From: a bacterium
Lineage (GTDB): Bacteria > Verrucomicrobiota > Verrucomicrobiia > Limisphaerales > UBA11358
DNA: 5,190 nt
Assembly (NCBI GenBank): GCA_021781185.1
Contig: JAJXXI010000644.1
Location: forward strand, 1 to 5,190
Direction of reading: 5' to 3'
Part shown: positions 1 through 5,190 of the stretch, in pieces
How the letters are laid out: every line of letters begins with the position of its first letter
Numbering within the stretch: position 1 is the stretch's first letter
The notes under the pieces: model-generated
What the model was told of the DNA's origin: nothing
Seen by the model: the letters and a program-made list of their open reading frames with translations, nothing else
Databases searched by the model: none
Made by a program: the position numbers and the translations under genes

Positions 1-2
1 GT

Positions 3-227
3 TGCGGCGCTTCGTTTCGCCAGTTGCGCCGCTGGCAACTGGAGCAAATCGGGGTCATCCTGCGCAAAGTGGATGCCGCCTGCGAATCCGAGGACACCAT
101 CATGCTATCCGACGCGATTGAAAAACTGGTGCTGCCGTGGCTGCATAAACTGGCCGACTTGATCCAACTCTGGCATCAAGCCGTCTCTGCCGGCTACGAA
201 CTGGGCTTTAAATACTCCGAAGCTTGA
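3..227 (+). CDS. C-terminal part of an unrecognised protein (5' end outside window)
   Basis: The frame is open from the first bases of the window to the TGA at 225-227, giving at least 74 residues. The real start probably lies upstream. A TTG at 24 is a possible but unsupported start, and the first in-frame ATG is only at 102. The visible part is rich in Leu, Ala, Glu and Lys, with a hydrophobic periodicity that suggests two or three alpha helices (for example AIEKLVLPWLHKLADLIQLW), and ends in GYELGFKYSEA. There is no signal peptide, membrane segment, cysteine cluster or catalytic motif. I do not recognise the family and assign no function. It converges with the zinc-ribbon gene on the other strand, leaving 59 bp between the two stop codons with no clear terminator hairpin. 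Coding status is fairly likely from the stop-free frame and plausible protein composition, but the sequence is short. Confidence 0.5.
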   Translation, partial: CGASFRQLRRWQLEQIGVILRKVDAACESEDTIMLSDAIEKLVLPWLHKLADLIQLWHQAVSAGYELGFKYSEA

Positions 228-286
228 GCGGGGATTTCAATTTGACTGGCCGCTGATTGTCAGGCTGAAACAAAACGATTTTCGGA

Positions 287-739
287 TTATTCAGCGGACT
301 CTGTTCCGCTCGCTGGCCGCCCCCAGTGGCCCCAGAGGCAAAACAGGTAAACCGGCGCGAACACCAGGTAACTTGAAATTGAAATCAGAATAAACCCAGC
401 CAGGATCAGCGGACGATTGCGAAAGCGCCCTGAGACACCATTGCGAAGCACCTCCCCCTCCGAGAAGACATTCAGATAAGGCATCAGGTTATTGTAAGGC
501 CCCACCGCGCAACCACAGTGTTCACAAAACCAAGTGCCCGGCTCCTGCGGCGTCGAACAATGGGGGCAGGTTTCTTTTGTTTCCGGGTCTGCCAGTTGCT
601 GGGCGACGGCTGCATCCCACGGATCCGGCGTGACGGGGGCATCGCGAACCCAGACAATCAGCCGCCAAAACAAGAAAATCACCATGCCACCCACGGCACA
701 TCCGCCAACAACCAGATTGGGATCAGTGGTCGCGCTCAT
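287..739 (-). CDS. Small zinc-ribbon membrane protein, function unknown
   Basis: The predicted product has 150 residues. A hydrophobic segment at about 9-31 (rich in V, G, I, F and W) is followed by a soluble middle with a four-cysteine zinc ribbon, CPHC at 58-61 and CEHC at 72-75, then a conserved-looking stretch GPYNNLMPYLNVFSEGEVLRNG at about 80-101. A second hydrophobic segment lies at about 110-136, followed by a short polar tail. This suggests a membrane protein with a metal-binding loop between two membrane spans; the topology and metal are inferred. The ATG at 739 was chosen because it leaves a short N-terminus before the first span. A GTG at 763 adds eight residues and has an AGAAAGG-like sequence six bases upstream, so it is a real alternative. 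The TTG at 814 is unlikely. The gene lies 92 bp downstream of the DUF456 gene on the same strand. Similar zinc-ribbon proteins are usually annotated only as hypothetical. Confidence 0.8.
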   Translation of the reverse strand: MSATTDPNLVVGGCAVGGMVIFLFWRLIVWVRDAPVTPDPWDAAVAQQLADPETKETCPHCSTPQEPGTWFCEHCGCAVGPYNNLMPYLNVFSEGEVLRNGVSGRFRNRPLILAGFILISISSYLVFAPVYLFCLWGHWGRPASGTESAE

Positions 740-831
740 ACTTGAATCAATGAAACCTGTCACGTAATGCCTTTCTGTCAAGTAAGCCGCCGTCGCTTTC
801 CCTTTACGCAACAATATTCCGGCCGGGACGA

Positions 832-1326
832 CTATGAACGGAACAGGACGTTGATGGCGAAGAGACTGATCATCACGACGCCGATGGAAAATTTGCCGGC
901 GATGCCCAGCAGCAAACCCACTGTTGCGCCCAGACCCGCGTGGGCCGCTTTTTTGAATTCCTTGTCACCCAGCATTTCAAAGAGCAAGGCCCCGAGAAAC
1001 GGGCCAAGGATGATTCCGGGCAGGCTGAAGAACAGGCCGATGAGACCGCCAGCCACCGCGCCGGTCACGCCGCGCCAGGTGGCACCAAATCTCCTTGCGC
1101 CCAACATGCTGGCGAGAAAATCAAACACCAGGGCAATCAGCGTCAGCATGACCAGCGCCGCCAGCACAACATTGCTGACACTGGCCGCGCCGAAAAACAG
1201 CCGGTGGCCGATCGCAGCGGCCAGCACCAGCGGCGGGCCGGGCAATACCGGGAAGAGACTGCCAACCAGCCCCGCCAGCATTACCAACAAGGCGAGACTC
1301 AAGCTGACGATTTGCTCCGTGGTCAT
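832..1326 (-). CDS. DUF456 family integral membrane protein
   Basis: The 164-residue product is almost wholly hydrophobic and matches the DUF456 pattern. It has an N-terminal span with FPVLPGPPLVLAAAIGH at about 25-41, a second span at about 51-68, then a DFLASMLGARRFGAT segment at 69-83 and a glycine-rich pair of segments (GAVAGGLIGLFF, then PGIILGPFLGALLFEMLG) at about 89-120. A last span follows at about 131-161. The PxLPGPP motif, the GAxxFGA motif and the glycine-rich repeats are the diagnostic parts. Length is normal for the family. DUF456 proteins sit in the cytoplasmic membrane and their biochemical role is not known; the glycine-zipper-like repeats suggest tight helix packing. The ATG at 1326 is the only sensible start, and the stop is TAG. 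There is no Shine-Dalgarno sequence; a TAAATT seven bases upstream could be a -10 box. It follows uvrB by 41 bp and may be co-transcribed with it. Confidence 0.9.
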   Translation of the reverse strand: MTTEQIVSLSLALLVMLAGLVGSLFPVLPGPPLVLAAAIGHRLFFGAASVSNVVLAALVMLTLIALVFDFLASMLGARRFGATWRGVTGAVAGGLIGLFFSLPGIILGPFLGALLFEMLGDKEFKKAAHAGLGATVGLLLGIAGKFSIGVVMISLFAINVLFRS

Positions 1327-1367
1327 GACGAAGAATTTAGCATGCTTTCACGGGAGTGGCGCCGATG

Positions 1368-3404
1368 TTATCTGGTGGTGCGACGCGAGCCGCGTTTGTT
1401 GCGATAGCTCACCGGCTTCGGTTTCTCCTCCGGCTTTCCACCGTCGAGCATTCGTTTCAGTTCCTTGATCTGGTCACGTAAGAGCGCGGCTTTTTCAAAC
1501 TGCAATTCCTCGGCGGCTTTCATCATTTCGCTTTCGAGTTCATTGATGGTTTCAGACAAATCCACGTCCAGCTTCGCGTCCTTGAGCACGCCCGCCGCCT
1601 CTTCGCGGGTGGATTCATAAACGGCCAGGCTTTCCTCCACGGCGCGGCTGACGCTGCGCGGCGTGATGTGGTGTTCCTGGTTGTAAGCGATTTGCCGGTT
1701 GCGGCGGTTTTCGGTGACCGCCAGGAATTTTTTGATGCTGTCCGTCATCACATCGGCGTAGAGAATCACCTCGCCGTTCAAATGGCGCGCGGCGCGTCCA
1801 GCGGTCTGGATCAAACTGGTTTCGCTGCGGAGAAAACCTTCCTTGTCCGCGTCGAGAATCGCGACGAGCGAGACTTCCGGCAAATCCAGCCCTTCGCGCA
1901 GCAGATTGATGCCGACCAGCACATCGAATTCCCCCTTGCGCAGCGAGCGAAGAATTTCGACCCGCTGAATCGCATCAATATCGCTATGCAGGTATTGCAC
2001 GCGGATGCCGATTTCGCGCAGGTAATCCGTGAGTTCCTCGGCCGTGCGCTTGGTCAATGTGGTGACCAGCGTGCGTTCCTTTTTGTCGGCTCGCTGGCGG
2101 ATTTCTTCCATCAAATCATCAATCTGCCCCTTGAGCGGCTTGAGCGTGACTTTGGGATCTATCAAACCGGTCGGCCGGACGACGAGTTCCACCACCTTGC
2201 CTTGCGACCAGCCGATTTCGCGTGGTGCGGGCGTGGCGCTGACGTAAATCGTCTGGTTCTGCATCGCCTGAAATTCCAGAAAATTGACCGGACGATTATC
2301 CAGCGCGCTTGGCAGCCGGAAGCCGTGATCCACCAAAACCGTCTTGCGCGATTTATCGCCTTCATACATCCCGCCGATCTGCGGCACAGTGACGTGCGAC
2401 TCGTCAATCACGAGCAGGTAATCGTCCGGGAAAAAATCAAACAGAGTGGTTGGCCGCGAGCCGGCCGGGCGGTTCGCGATGTGGCGGGAATAATTTTCGA
2501 TGCCGGAGCAGAAGCCCATTTCTTCCATCATCTCCAGGTCAAATTCCGTCCGCATCTTGATACGCTGGGCTTCCAGCAATTTGCCGTCGCGCTCGAATTC
2601 GGCGATACGGATGCCGAGCTCTTCGCGGATGGCGAGGATGGCGCGTTTCATCTTGTCGCCGGTGGTCACAAACTGTTTCGCCGGGAAAATCATGTTACCC
2701 TGGAGCGTCTCAATTTTATGCCCGGTCAACGGCTCGAAGCGCGTGAGCTTTTCGATTTCATCGCCAAAGAATTCCACGCGCAGTCCATCCTCGCGGCCGG
2801 CGGGCCAAACCTCCACCGTGTCGCCGCGCACGCGGAAATTGCCGCGCTCGAAGGCGACGTCGTTGCGCGAATACTGCAAGTCCACCATGCGCGCGAGCAA
2901 CTGCTCCCGTGAAATCTCCTGGCCGACACGGATGGGAATGACGAGCGATTCGTAATCTTCCTTGCTGCCGATGCCGTAGATGCACGACACGCTCGCGATG
3001 ACAATCACGTCGCGCCGCGTGAACAGCGACGCCATCGTGGAAAGCCGCATCCGCTCGATGTCGTCGTTCACACTGGAATCCTTCTCGATGAATGTGTCGG
3101 TGCGGGGAATGTAGGCTTCCGGCTGGTAAAAATCGAAGTAGCTGACGAAGTATTCGACCGCGTTGTTGGGGAAAAAACTTTTAAACTCCGCGTAAAGCTG
3201 CGCGGCGAGCGTCTTGTTGTGCGAGATGACGAGCGTGGGCTTGTCCACGTTCCTGATGACATTCGCCACGGTGAACGTCTTGCCCGAACCGGTGACGCCA
3301 AGCAGCGTCTGATGCTTCGCGCCGGAAAGAATTCCGGCGGTCAGCTTTTCAATCGCCTGCGGCTGATCGCCGGCGGGCGCGTAATCGGAAACGAGTTCGA
3401 ACAT
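1368..3404 (-). CDS. uvrB: UvrABC excision nuclease subunit B
   Basis: UvrB is the damage-verifying helicase-like subunit of nucleotide excision repair. It receives damaged DNA from UvrA, opens it using ATP, and recruits UvrC for the two incisions. The 678-residue product has the full set of family features. The N-terminus starts [18 protein letters not shown] and Walker A is GVTGSGKT at 36-43. The beta-hairpin that clamps one DNA strand follows at about 89-114 ([11 protein letters not shown]), then the UvrA-interacting domain at about 150-250. Walker B is DESH at 334-337, helicase motif VI is QTAGRAAR at about 533-540, and a C-terminal UVR coiled coil at about 621-655 ([16 protein letters not shown]) is the UvrC contact. 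The length is close to the E. coli protein. I chose the ATG at 3404 because it matches the conserved N-terminus; a TTG nine codons upstream lies inside the predicted promoter. A basic tail ([11 protein letters not shown]) ends the protein. No LexA-type operator was identified with confidence. Confidence 0.98.
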   Translation of the reverse strand: MFELVSDYAPAGDQPQAIEKLTAGILSGAKHQTLLGVTGSGKTFTVANVIRNVDKPTLVISHNKTLAAQLYAEFKSFFPNNAVEYFVSYFDFYQPEAYIPRTDTFIEKDSSVNDDIERMRLSTMASLFTRRDVIVIASVSCIYGIGSKEDYESLVIPIRVGQEISREQLLARMVDLQYSRNDVAFERGNFRVRGDTVEVWPAGREDGLRVEFFGDEIEKLTRFEPLTGHKIETLQGNMIFPAKQFVTTGDKMKRAILAIREELGIRIAEFERDGKLLEAQRIKMRTEFDLEMMEEMGFCSGIENYSRHIANRPAGSRPTTLFDFFPDDYLLVIDESHVTVPQIGGMYEGDKSRKTVLVDHGFRLPSALDNRPVNFLEFQAMQNQTIYVSATPAPREIGWSQGKVVELVVRPTGLIDPKVTLKPLKGQIDDLMEEIRQRADKKERTLVTTLTKRTAEELTDYLREIGIRVQYLHSDIDAIQRVEILRSLRKGEFDVLVGINLLREGLDLPEVSLVAILDADKEGFLRSETSLIQTAGRAARHLNGEVILYADVMTDSIKKFLAVTENRRNRQIAYNQEHHITPRSVSRAVEESLAVYESTREEAAGVLKDAKLDVDLSETINELESEMMKAAEELQFEKAALLRDQIKELKRMLDGGKPEEKPKPVSYRNKRGSRRTTR

Positions 3405-3412
3405 GCAATGCG

Positions 3413-3441
3413 AAGGTAGAAGTCCCTGCAACCGGAGTCAA
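3413..3441 (-). promoter_or_regulatory. Predicted sigma70-like promoter of uvrB
   Basis: Reading the minus strand, TTGACT (3441-3436) matches the -35 consensus at five of six positions. After exactly 17 bases comes TACCTT (3418-3413), a weaker -10 box that keeps the T, A and final T. Only eight bases separate the -10 box from the uvrB ATG, so transcription would start at or within a base or two of the start codon. This fits the absence of a Shine-Dalgarno sequence there. It is a prediction from spacing and sequence only. Confidence 0.5.
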
Positions 3442-3482
3442 TCCGGGCAACTCGGCGGTAGCGGGGTTAGTTGGGCAGGTGG

Positions 3483-3502
3483 GGACGACCTGCTGGTCGT
3501 CC
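3483..3502. repeat. Perfect 8-bp inverted repeat upstream of uvrB
   Basis: GGACGACC at 3483-3490 and GGTCGTCC at 3495-3502 are perfect reverse complements around a TGCT loop. The hairpin is GC-rich and lies about 80-100 bp upstream of the uvrB start, ahead of the predicted promoter. It has no T-run on either side, so it is not a standard terminator. It could be a protein-binding site or part of a dispersed repeat. A palindrome, CGTGGCCACG, abuts it at 3502-3511. The symmetry is directly visible; any function is unknown. Confidence 0.5.
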
Positions 3503-3543
3503 GTGGCCACGCCAACAGCATGACCTCTCAATCCTCGCCCCTA

Positions 3544-3590
3544 AGAGTCTGTCTGAGTGCACTTTTCCACGGTGCACTCAGACAGACTCT
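3544..3590. repeat. Perfect long palindrome, 19-bp arms and 9-base loop
   Basis: The left arm AGAGTCTGTCTGAGTGCAC (3544-3562) is the exact reverse complement of 3572-3590, with loop TTTTCCACG. The arms show no mismatch. Neither strand has a T-run after the hairpin, so an intrinsic rho-independent terminator is unlikely. The element lies between uvrB and the integrase remnant, in DNA without intact genes. The exact symmetry, with no drift between arms, suggests a recently acquired or maintained element such as a REP-like palindromic unit, a miniature element or a recombination site. Which of these applies cannot be told from one copy. Confidence 0.75.
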
Positions 3591-3606
3591 GATGAGCCGG
3601 GCTGGA

Positions 3607-3963
3607 TTACCGCTGATGGAAAATCGCCCTGCGTGCACCGGGCGAAAAATCAGGAAGGGGTAAATCCATACCTTGCACGTCTCGGGTGATCTCATCGAAT
3701 TGCAACAGCCAAGGCTCCGGCCATGTCTCTTGAATCTTCAGCAGGCACGTCAGCCGATATTCCTTGCGGCGGGGCTTGATGCTGGTGTCGTGATCAATCT
3801 CCTGTTTGAAAAGCTCCACCGCCTCGCTAAATTTGGGTGGGGCAACCTTGTTTCGATCCTCCCTGTGTTCCTTCAAAAAATCATCGAGTTTTAATTGCGC
3901 GGTGGTCCATACCGACGTTTGCAAGCTTTGCCGGCGGAGAACGGTTCTTGCGATTGTTCGCAA
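3607..3963 (-). pseudogene. Remnant of a tyrosine recombinase (phage-type integrase), N-terminal part only
   Basis: The minus-strand frame gives 118 residues that resemble the N-terminal arm and core-binding region of bacterial tyrosine recombinases. RRQSLQTSVWTTAQLKLDDFL (about 10-30) is the usual link into a helical region, followed by FSEAVELFKQEI and then KPRRKEYRLTCLLKIQETWPE (about 63-83) and LQFDEITRD (87-95). Intact integrases then continue through a further helix of this domain and a catalytic domain of about 170 residues carrying the R-H-R-Y residues; none of that is present here. Just after ITRD, near 3678, a one-base shift gives CKVW, which fits the expected continuation better than the in-frame VQGM, suggesting a frameshift before homology is lost. 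The frame also lacks a good start: it opens at a TTG at 3963, and an in-frame stop lies at 3988-3990. I read it as a fragment truncated at both ends and non-functional. Family assignment comes from remembered sequence patterns. Confidence 0.6.
3620..3645 (-). terminator. Weak terminator-like hairpin
   Basis: TCGCCC (3624-3629) pairs with GGGCGA (3640-3645) around a 10-base loop. On the minus strand the stem is followed by TTTT (3623-3620), so it could weakly stop leftward transcription before uvrB. The stem is only 6 bp and the T-run short, and it lies within the end of the decayed integrase frame, so chance is a real alternative. Confidence 0.2.
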
Positions 3964-4275
3964 ATCGAGTTGTTCGGAACACCGGTTTCAGCCACAATTC
4001 CGCTGGCGACGAATCTACCCAACATTGTTTTTCAAGTTGTGGGCGGCAATCCAACGTTGATCCGGCCCGGCACCATATCGGTTGGTAGTGGTTGTAGGTG
4101 CAGACTAACGTTCTGCACGCAAGGGTTGGGCACCATCTGATGACGCGAGACCGGATCAACCCTCACCAACGAGATGATCGTGCCAATCAACCCGGCAATC
4201 GGCAGTGTCCTTTACCGGCTGCTGCTTCAATCAGAAAAGCTTGAGCACCAACACCAGCACCGAAACCAATTATGA
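3964..4275 (+). pseudogene. Decayed coding sequence, possibly the end of a large secreted protein
   Basis: One plus-strand frame reads IELFGTPVSATIPLATNLPNI, then VGGNPTLIRPGTISVGSG, up to two adjacent TGA codons at 4138-4143. In the same frame it continues with GSTLTNEMIVPINPAIGSVLY and RLLLQ, ending at a TGA at 4273-4275 that overlaps the next ATG. The second part resembles the (V)PINPxxGxxxYRL ending common in large exported beta-rich proteins of Verrucomicrobiota, where it closes the last domain. The first part is also protein-like but I cannot name it. No start codon or complete domain is present. The most likely reading is one or two gene fragments left by deletion and decay next to the integrase remnant. 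Chance protein-likeness cannot be excluded. The rest of this stretch shows only a weak 7-bp inverted repeat at 4098-4118. Confidence 0.3.
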
Positions 4276-4649
4276 AACGAACATTAAAAATTGCAAAATC
4301 GGCGCTCGTCGCTGCAATTACGATCATGCTGTCGGTGTCTTGCGGCGCTCAAGATGTCGGCAGTAACCGTTTTCAGCCTCATTTCAGTGGTCAGGCTCCA
4401 GGTGAAGCGCAGGCTATCCTCCACCAGTTCAAAGGCTCTGTCAGTGCGGTTGACTCAAGGGCAAAGACGTTGACCATCAAGTTGGGGGAAGGAGACCGCG
4501 TTTTCAAAGTGACTGCCAAAACCAAATTTCGCTGCGGGAACAAACCGGGGGTGTTCAAGGATGCTGGCGTGGGTAAAACCGTGGAAATAGTTGTCAATGT
4601 TCGTGCCCAATCTGATGAAGCCATCACGGTCAACATTATAACCAAATAA
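4272..4649 (+). CDS. Small exported DUF5666-like protein
   Basis: The 125-residue product begins with a typical signal peptide: a basic start (MKRTLKIAK), a hydrophobic core at about 10-22 and a probable cleavage after CGA at 24-26. Cys24 does not sit in a proper lipobox, since the residue three before it is Ser, so a lipoprotein is less likely than a soluble exported protein. The mature part has a linker rich in Gln, Pro and His, then from about residue 53 a beta-strand pattern (FKGSVSAVDSRAKTLTIKLG, then FKVTAKTKF, then GKTVEIVVNV, then ITVNIITK). This matches the small beta-barrel-like DUF5666 pattern GxVxxVDxxxxTLTV with a later T-K-F element. The role of that domain is unknown. There is no Shine-Dalgarno sequence before the ATG at 4272. 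The next exported-protein gene starts 63 bp downstream on the same strand, so an operon is possible. Confidence 0.75.
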   Translation: MKRTLKIAKSALVAAITIMLSVSCGAQDVGSNRFQPHFSGQAPGEAQAILHQFKGSVSAVDSRAKTLTIKLGEGDRVFKVTAKTKFRCGNKPGVFKDAGVGKTVEIVVNVRAQSDEAITVNIITK

Positions 4650-4712
4650 GCAAGAAGCTGGGACCCCGCCGGGCGGGCAAAGGCCAATCAATCTCACAAA
4701 TGATCAAGAAAC

Positions 4713-5190
4713 ATGACCTTACCATTCGGCCTTAATCGTGCAGTTTTGTTTTTAACCGCCCTGGCAATTTTCTCCCATGCCATCCCGGCCACCGCCCAAA
4801 TCACTGTCCTGACGAGCGTTGATGGACAAGGCAACGTGTCAGGAATTGCGCCGCCAGATGCCCATGCGGCAGTTGGCCCCAATCACATCATTGCCTGGGG
4901 CAATGACAGCCTGATGATTCTCAACAAGAACGGCACGGTCATTTCCAGCCAGAGTGCGACCGCATTCTTTGGCACCGCCACCGGCGGTGATGGGCATGTG
5001 ATTTACAATGAAATCACGGGGCGATACGCGTTTGAAGTGCTTGAGTCACTTAACAGTTCAGGGATGGGGGCGGTTGGTTTCGCGGTTTCGGATACCTCCG
5101 ACCCGACTGGGACATGGCATAAGACGACGATTAATGTGCCCGGCCTCTGGGATGGTTTTGGCGGCAACGGCATCGGCTACAATGCTGATG
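4713..5190 (+). CDS. Large secreted protein, N-terminal part (runs off the window)
   Basis: The frame is open from the ATG at 4713 to the window end, giving 159 codons and one extra base. Residues 1-28 form a clear signal peptide: a short start with Arg9, a hydrophobic core at about 10-20, and a cleavage site after ATA at 26-28. The mature protein opens with ITVLTSVDGQGNVSGIAPPDAHAAVGPNHIIAWGNDSLMIL. The PPDxxxAVGPNH motif followed by a beta strand and a KNGTVISSQS turn belongs to a group of secreted proteins in which a propeller-like domain follows; GHVIYNEITGRYAFEVLE and FAVSDTSDPTGTWHK continue that pattern. The group is usually annotated as hypothetical, often with extra C-terminal domains and sorting signals not visible here. 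An out-of-frame ATG at 4700 opens an 11-codon reading frame that ends at 4735; it is probably chance. No strong Shine-Dalgarno sequence precedes 4713. The motif-based placement is from memory; the coding call is secure. Confidence 0.8.
   Translation, partial: MTLPFGLNRAVLFLTALAIFSHAIPATAQITVLTSVDGQGNVSGIAPPDAHAAVGPNHIIAWGNDSLMILNKNGTVISSQSATAFFGTATGGDGHVIYNEITGRYAFEVLESLNSSGMGAVGFAVSDTSDPTGTWHKTTINVPGLWDGFGGNGIGYNAD

Noticed and set aside
250..297. 7-bp inverted repeat (CCGCTGA / TCAGCGG) around the convergent gene ends
   Set aside because: The spacer is 34 bases and one arm overlaps coding sequence; there is no T-run, so a terminator is not supported.
753..781. Perfect TTGACA on the minus strand upstream of the zinc-ribbon gene
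   Set aside because: No acceptable -10 box is found 16-19 bases downstream (AGGTTT and its neighbours do not fit), so a promoter is not supported.
767..1468. 233-codon plus-strand open frame across the DUF456 gene
   Set aside because: It is antisense to a clear DUF456 gene and the start of the gap to uvrB; its composition (rich in Pro, Ser, Arg and Thr) is typical of a shadow frame.
1668..2912. Long open reading frame of 414 codons on the plus strand, antisense to uvrB
   Set aside because: It lies wholly opposite a well-supported uvrB. Such frames arise from codon bias in GC-rich genes, and its translation shows no recognisable domain.
3881..4159. 92-codon minus-strand open frame overlapping the integrase remnant
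   Set aside because: The translation is rich in Arg, Trp and Cys without any recognisable motif, and it overlaps the better supported integrase frame.
4662..4675. GC-rich symmetric run CCCCGCCGGGCGGG between the two exported-protein genes
   Set aside because: The loop would be too small for a stable hairpin of this form and there is no T-run, so it is not called as a terminator.
4700..4735. Eleven-codon reading frame overlapping the start of the secreted-protein gene
   Set aside because: Nothing beyond its position supports translation, and short frames of this size are common by chance.
1..5190. CRISPR arrays, tRNA or rRNA genes, toxin-antitoxin pairs or a defence system
   Set aside because: No regularly spaced repeats, no tRNA- or rRNA-like sequence and no recognisable defence proteins were seen in the window.

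Overview
The window looks like a chromosomal segment of a moderately GC-rich bacterium. The best guess is Verrucomicrobiota, perhaps near the Pedosphaera/Limisphaerales group. The grounds are weak and inferential: few clear Shine-Dalgarno sequences, an integrase remnant of a kind I associate with that phylum, and a secreted protein with a PPDxxxAVGPNH motif of a type common there. No marker for a firm placement is present.

Left part (1-3441). The window opens with the 3' end of an unrecognised plus-strand gene (stop at 225-227). It converges on a minus-strand run, which in transcription order is uvrB (nucleotide excision repair helicase subunit, 3404->1368), a DUF456 membrane protein (1326->832) and a small membrane protein with a zinc ribbon (739->287). 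The gaps are 41 bp and about 92 bp, so the three may be co-transcribed. A sigma70-like promoter (TTGACT-17-TACCTT) sits just upstream of uvrB. Its spacing implies a transcript with almost no 5' leader. UvrB is complete, with all expected motifs.

Middle part (3405-4271). This stretch of about 870 bp has no intact gene. It holds a small perfect hairpin (3483-3502), a long perfect palindrome with 19-bp arms (3544-3590), a weak terminator-like hairpin (3620-3645), the eroded N-terminal part of a tyrosine recombinase on the minus strand (about 3660-3963), and decayed plus-strand coding sequence (3964-4275) whose end resembles the C-terminus of a large secreted protein. It reads as a scar of past mobile-element insertion and decay beside a core DNA repair gene.

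Right part (4272-5190). Two plus-strand genes for exported proteins lie 63 bp apart: a small DUF5666-like beta-rich protein (4272-4649) and the N-terminal part of a larger secreted protein (from 4713, running off the window) that starts with a clear signal peptide.

The left block serves DNA repair and membrane housekeeping, while the right block serves the cell surface or periplasm. No convincing new multi-gene system is visible. The items most worth following are the long palindrome, the integrase remnant and the predicted leaderless start of uvrB.
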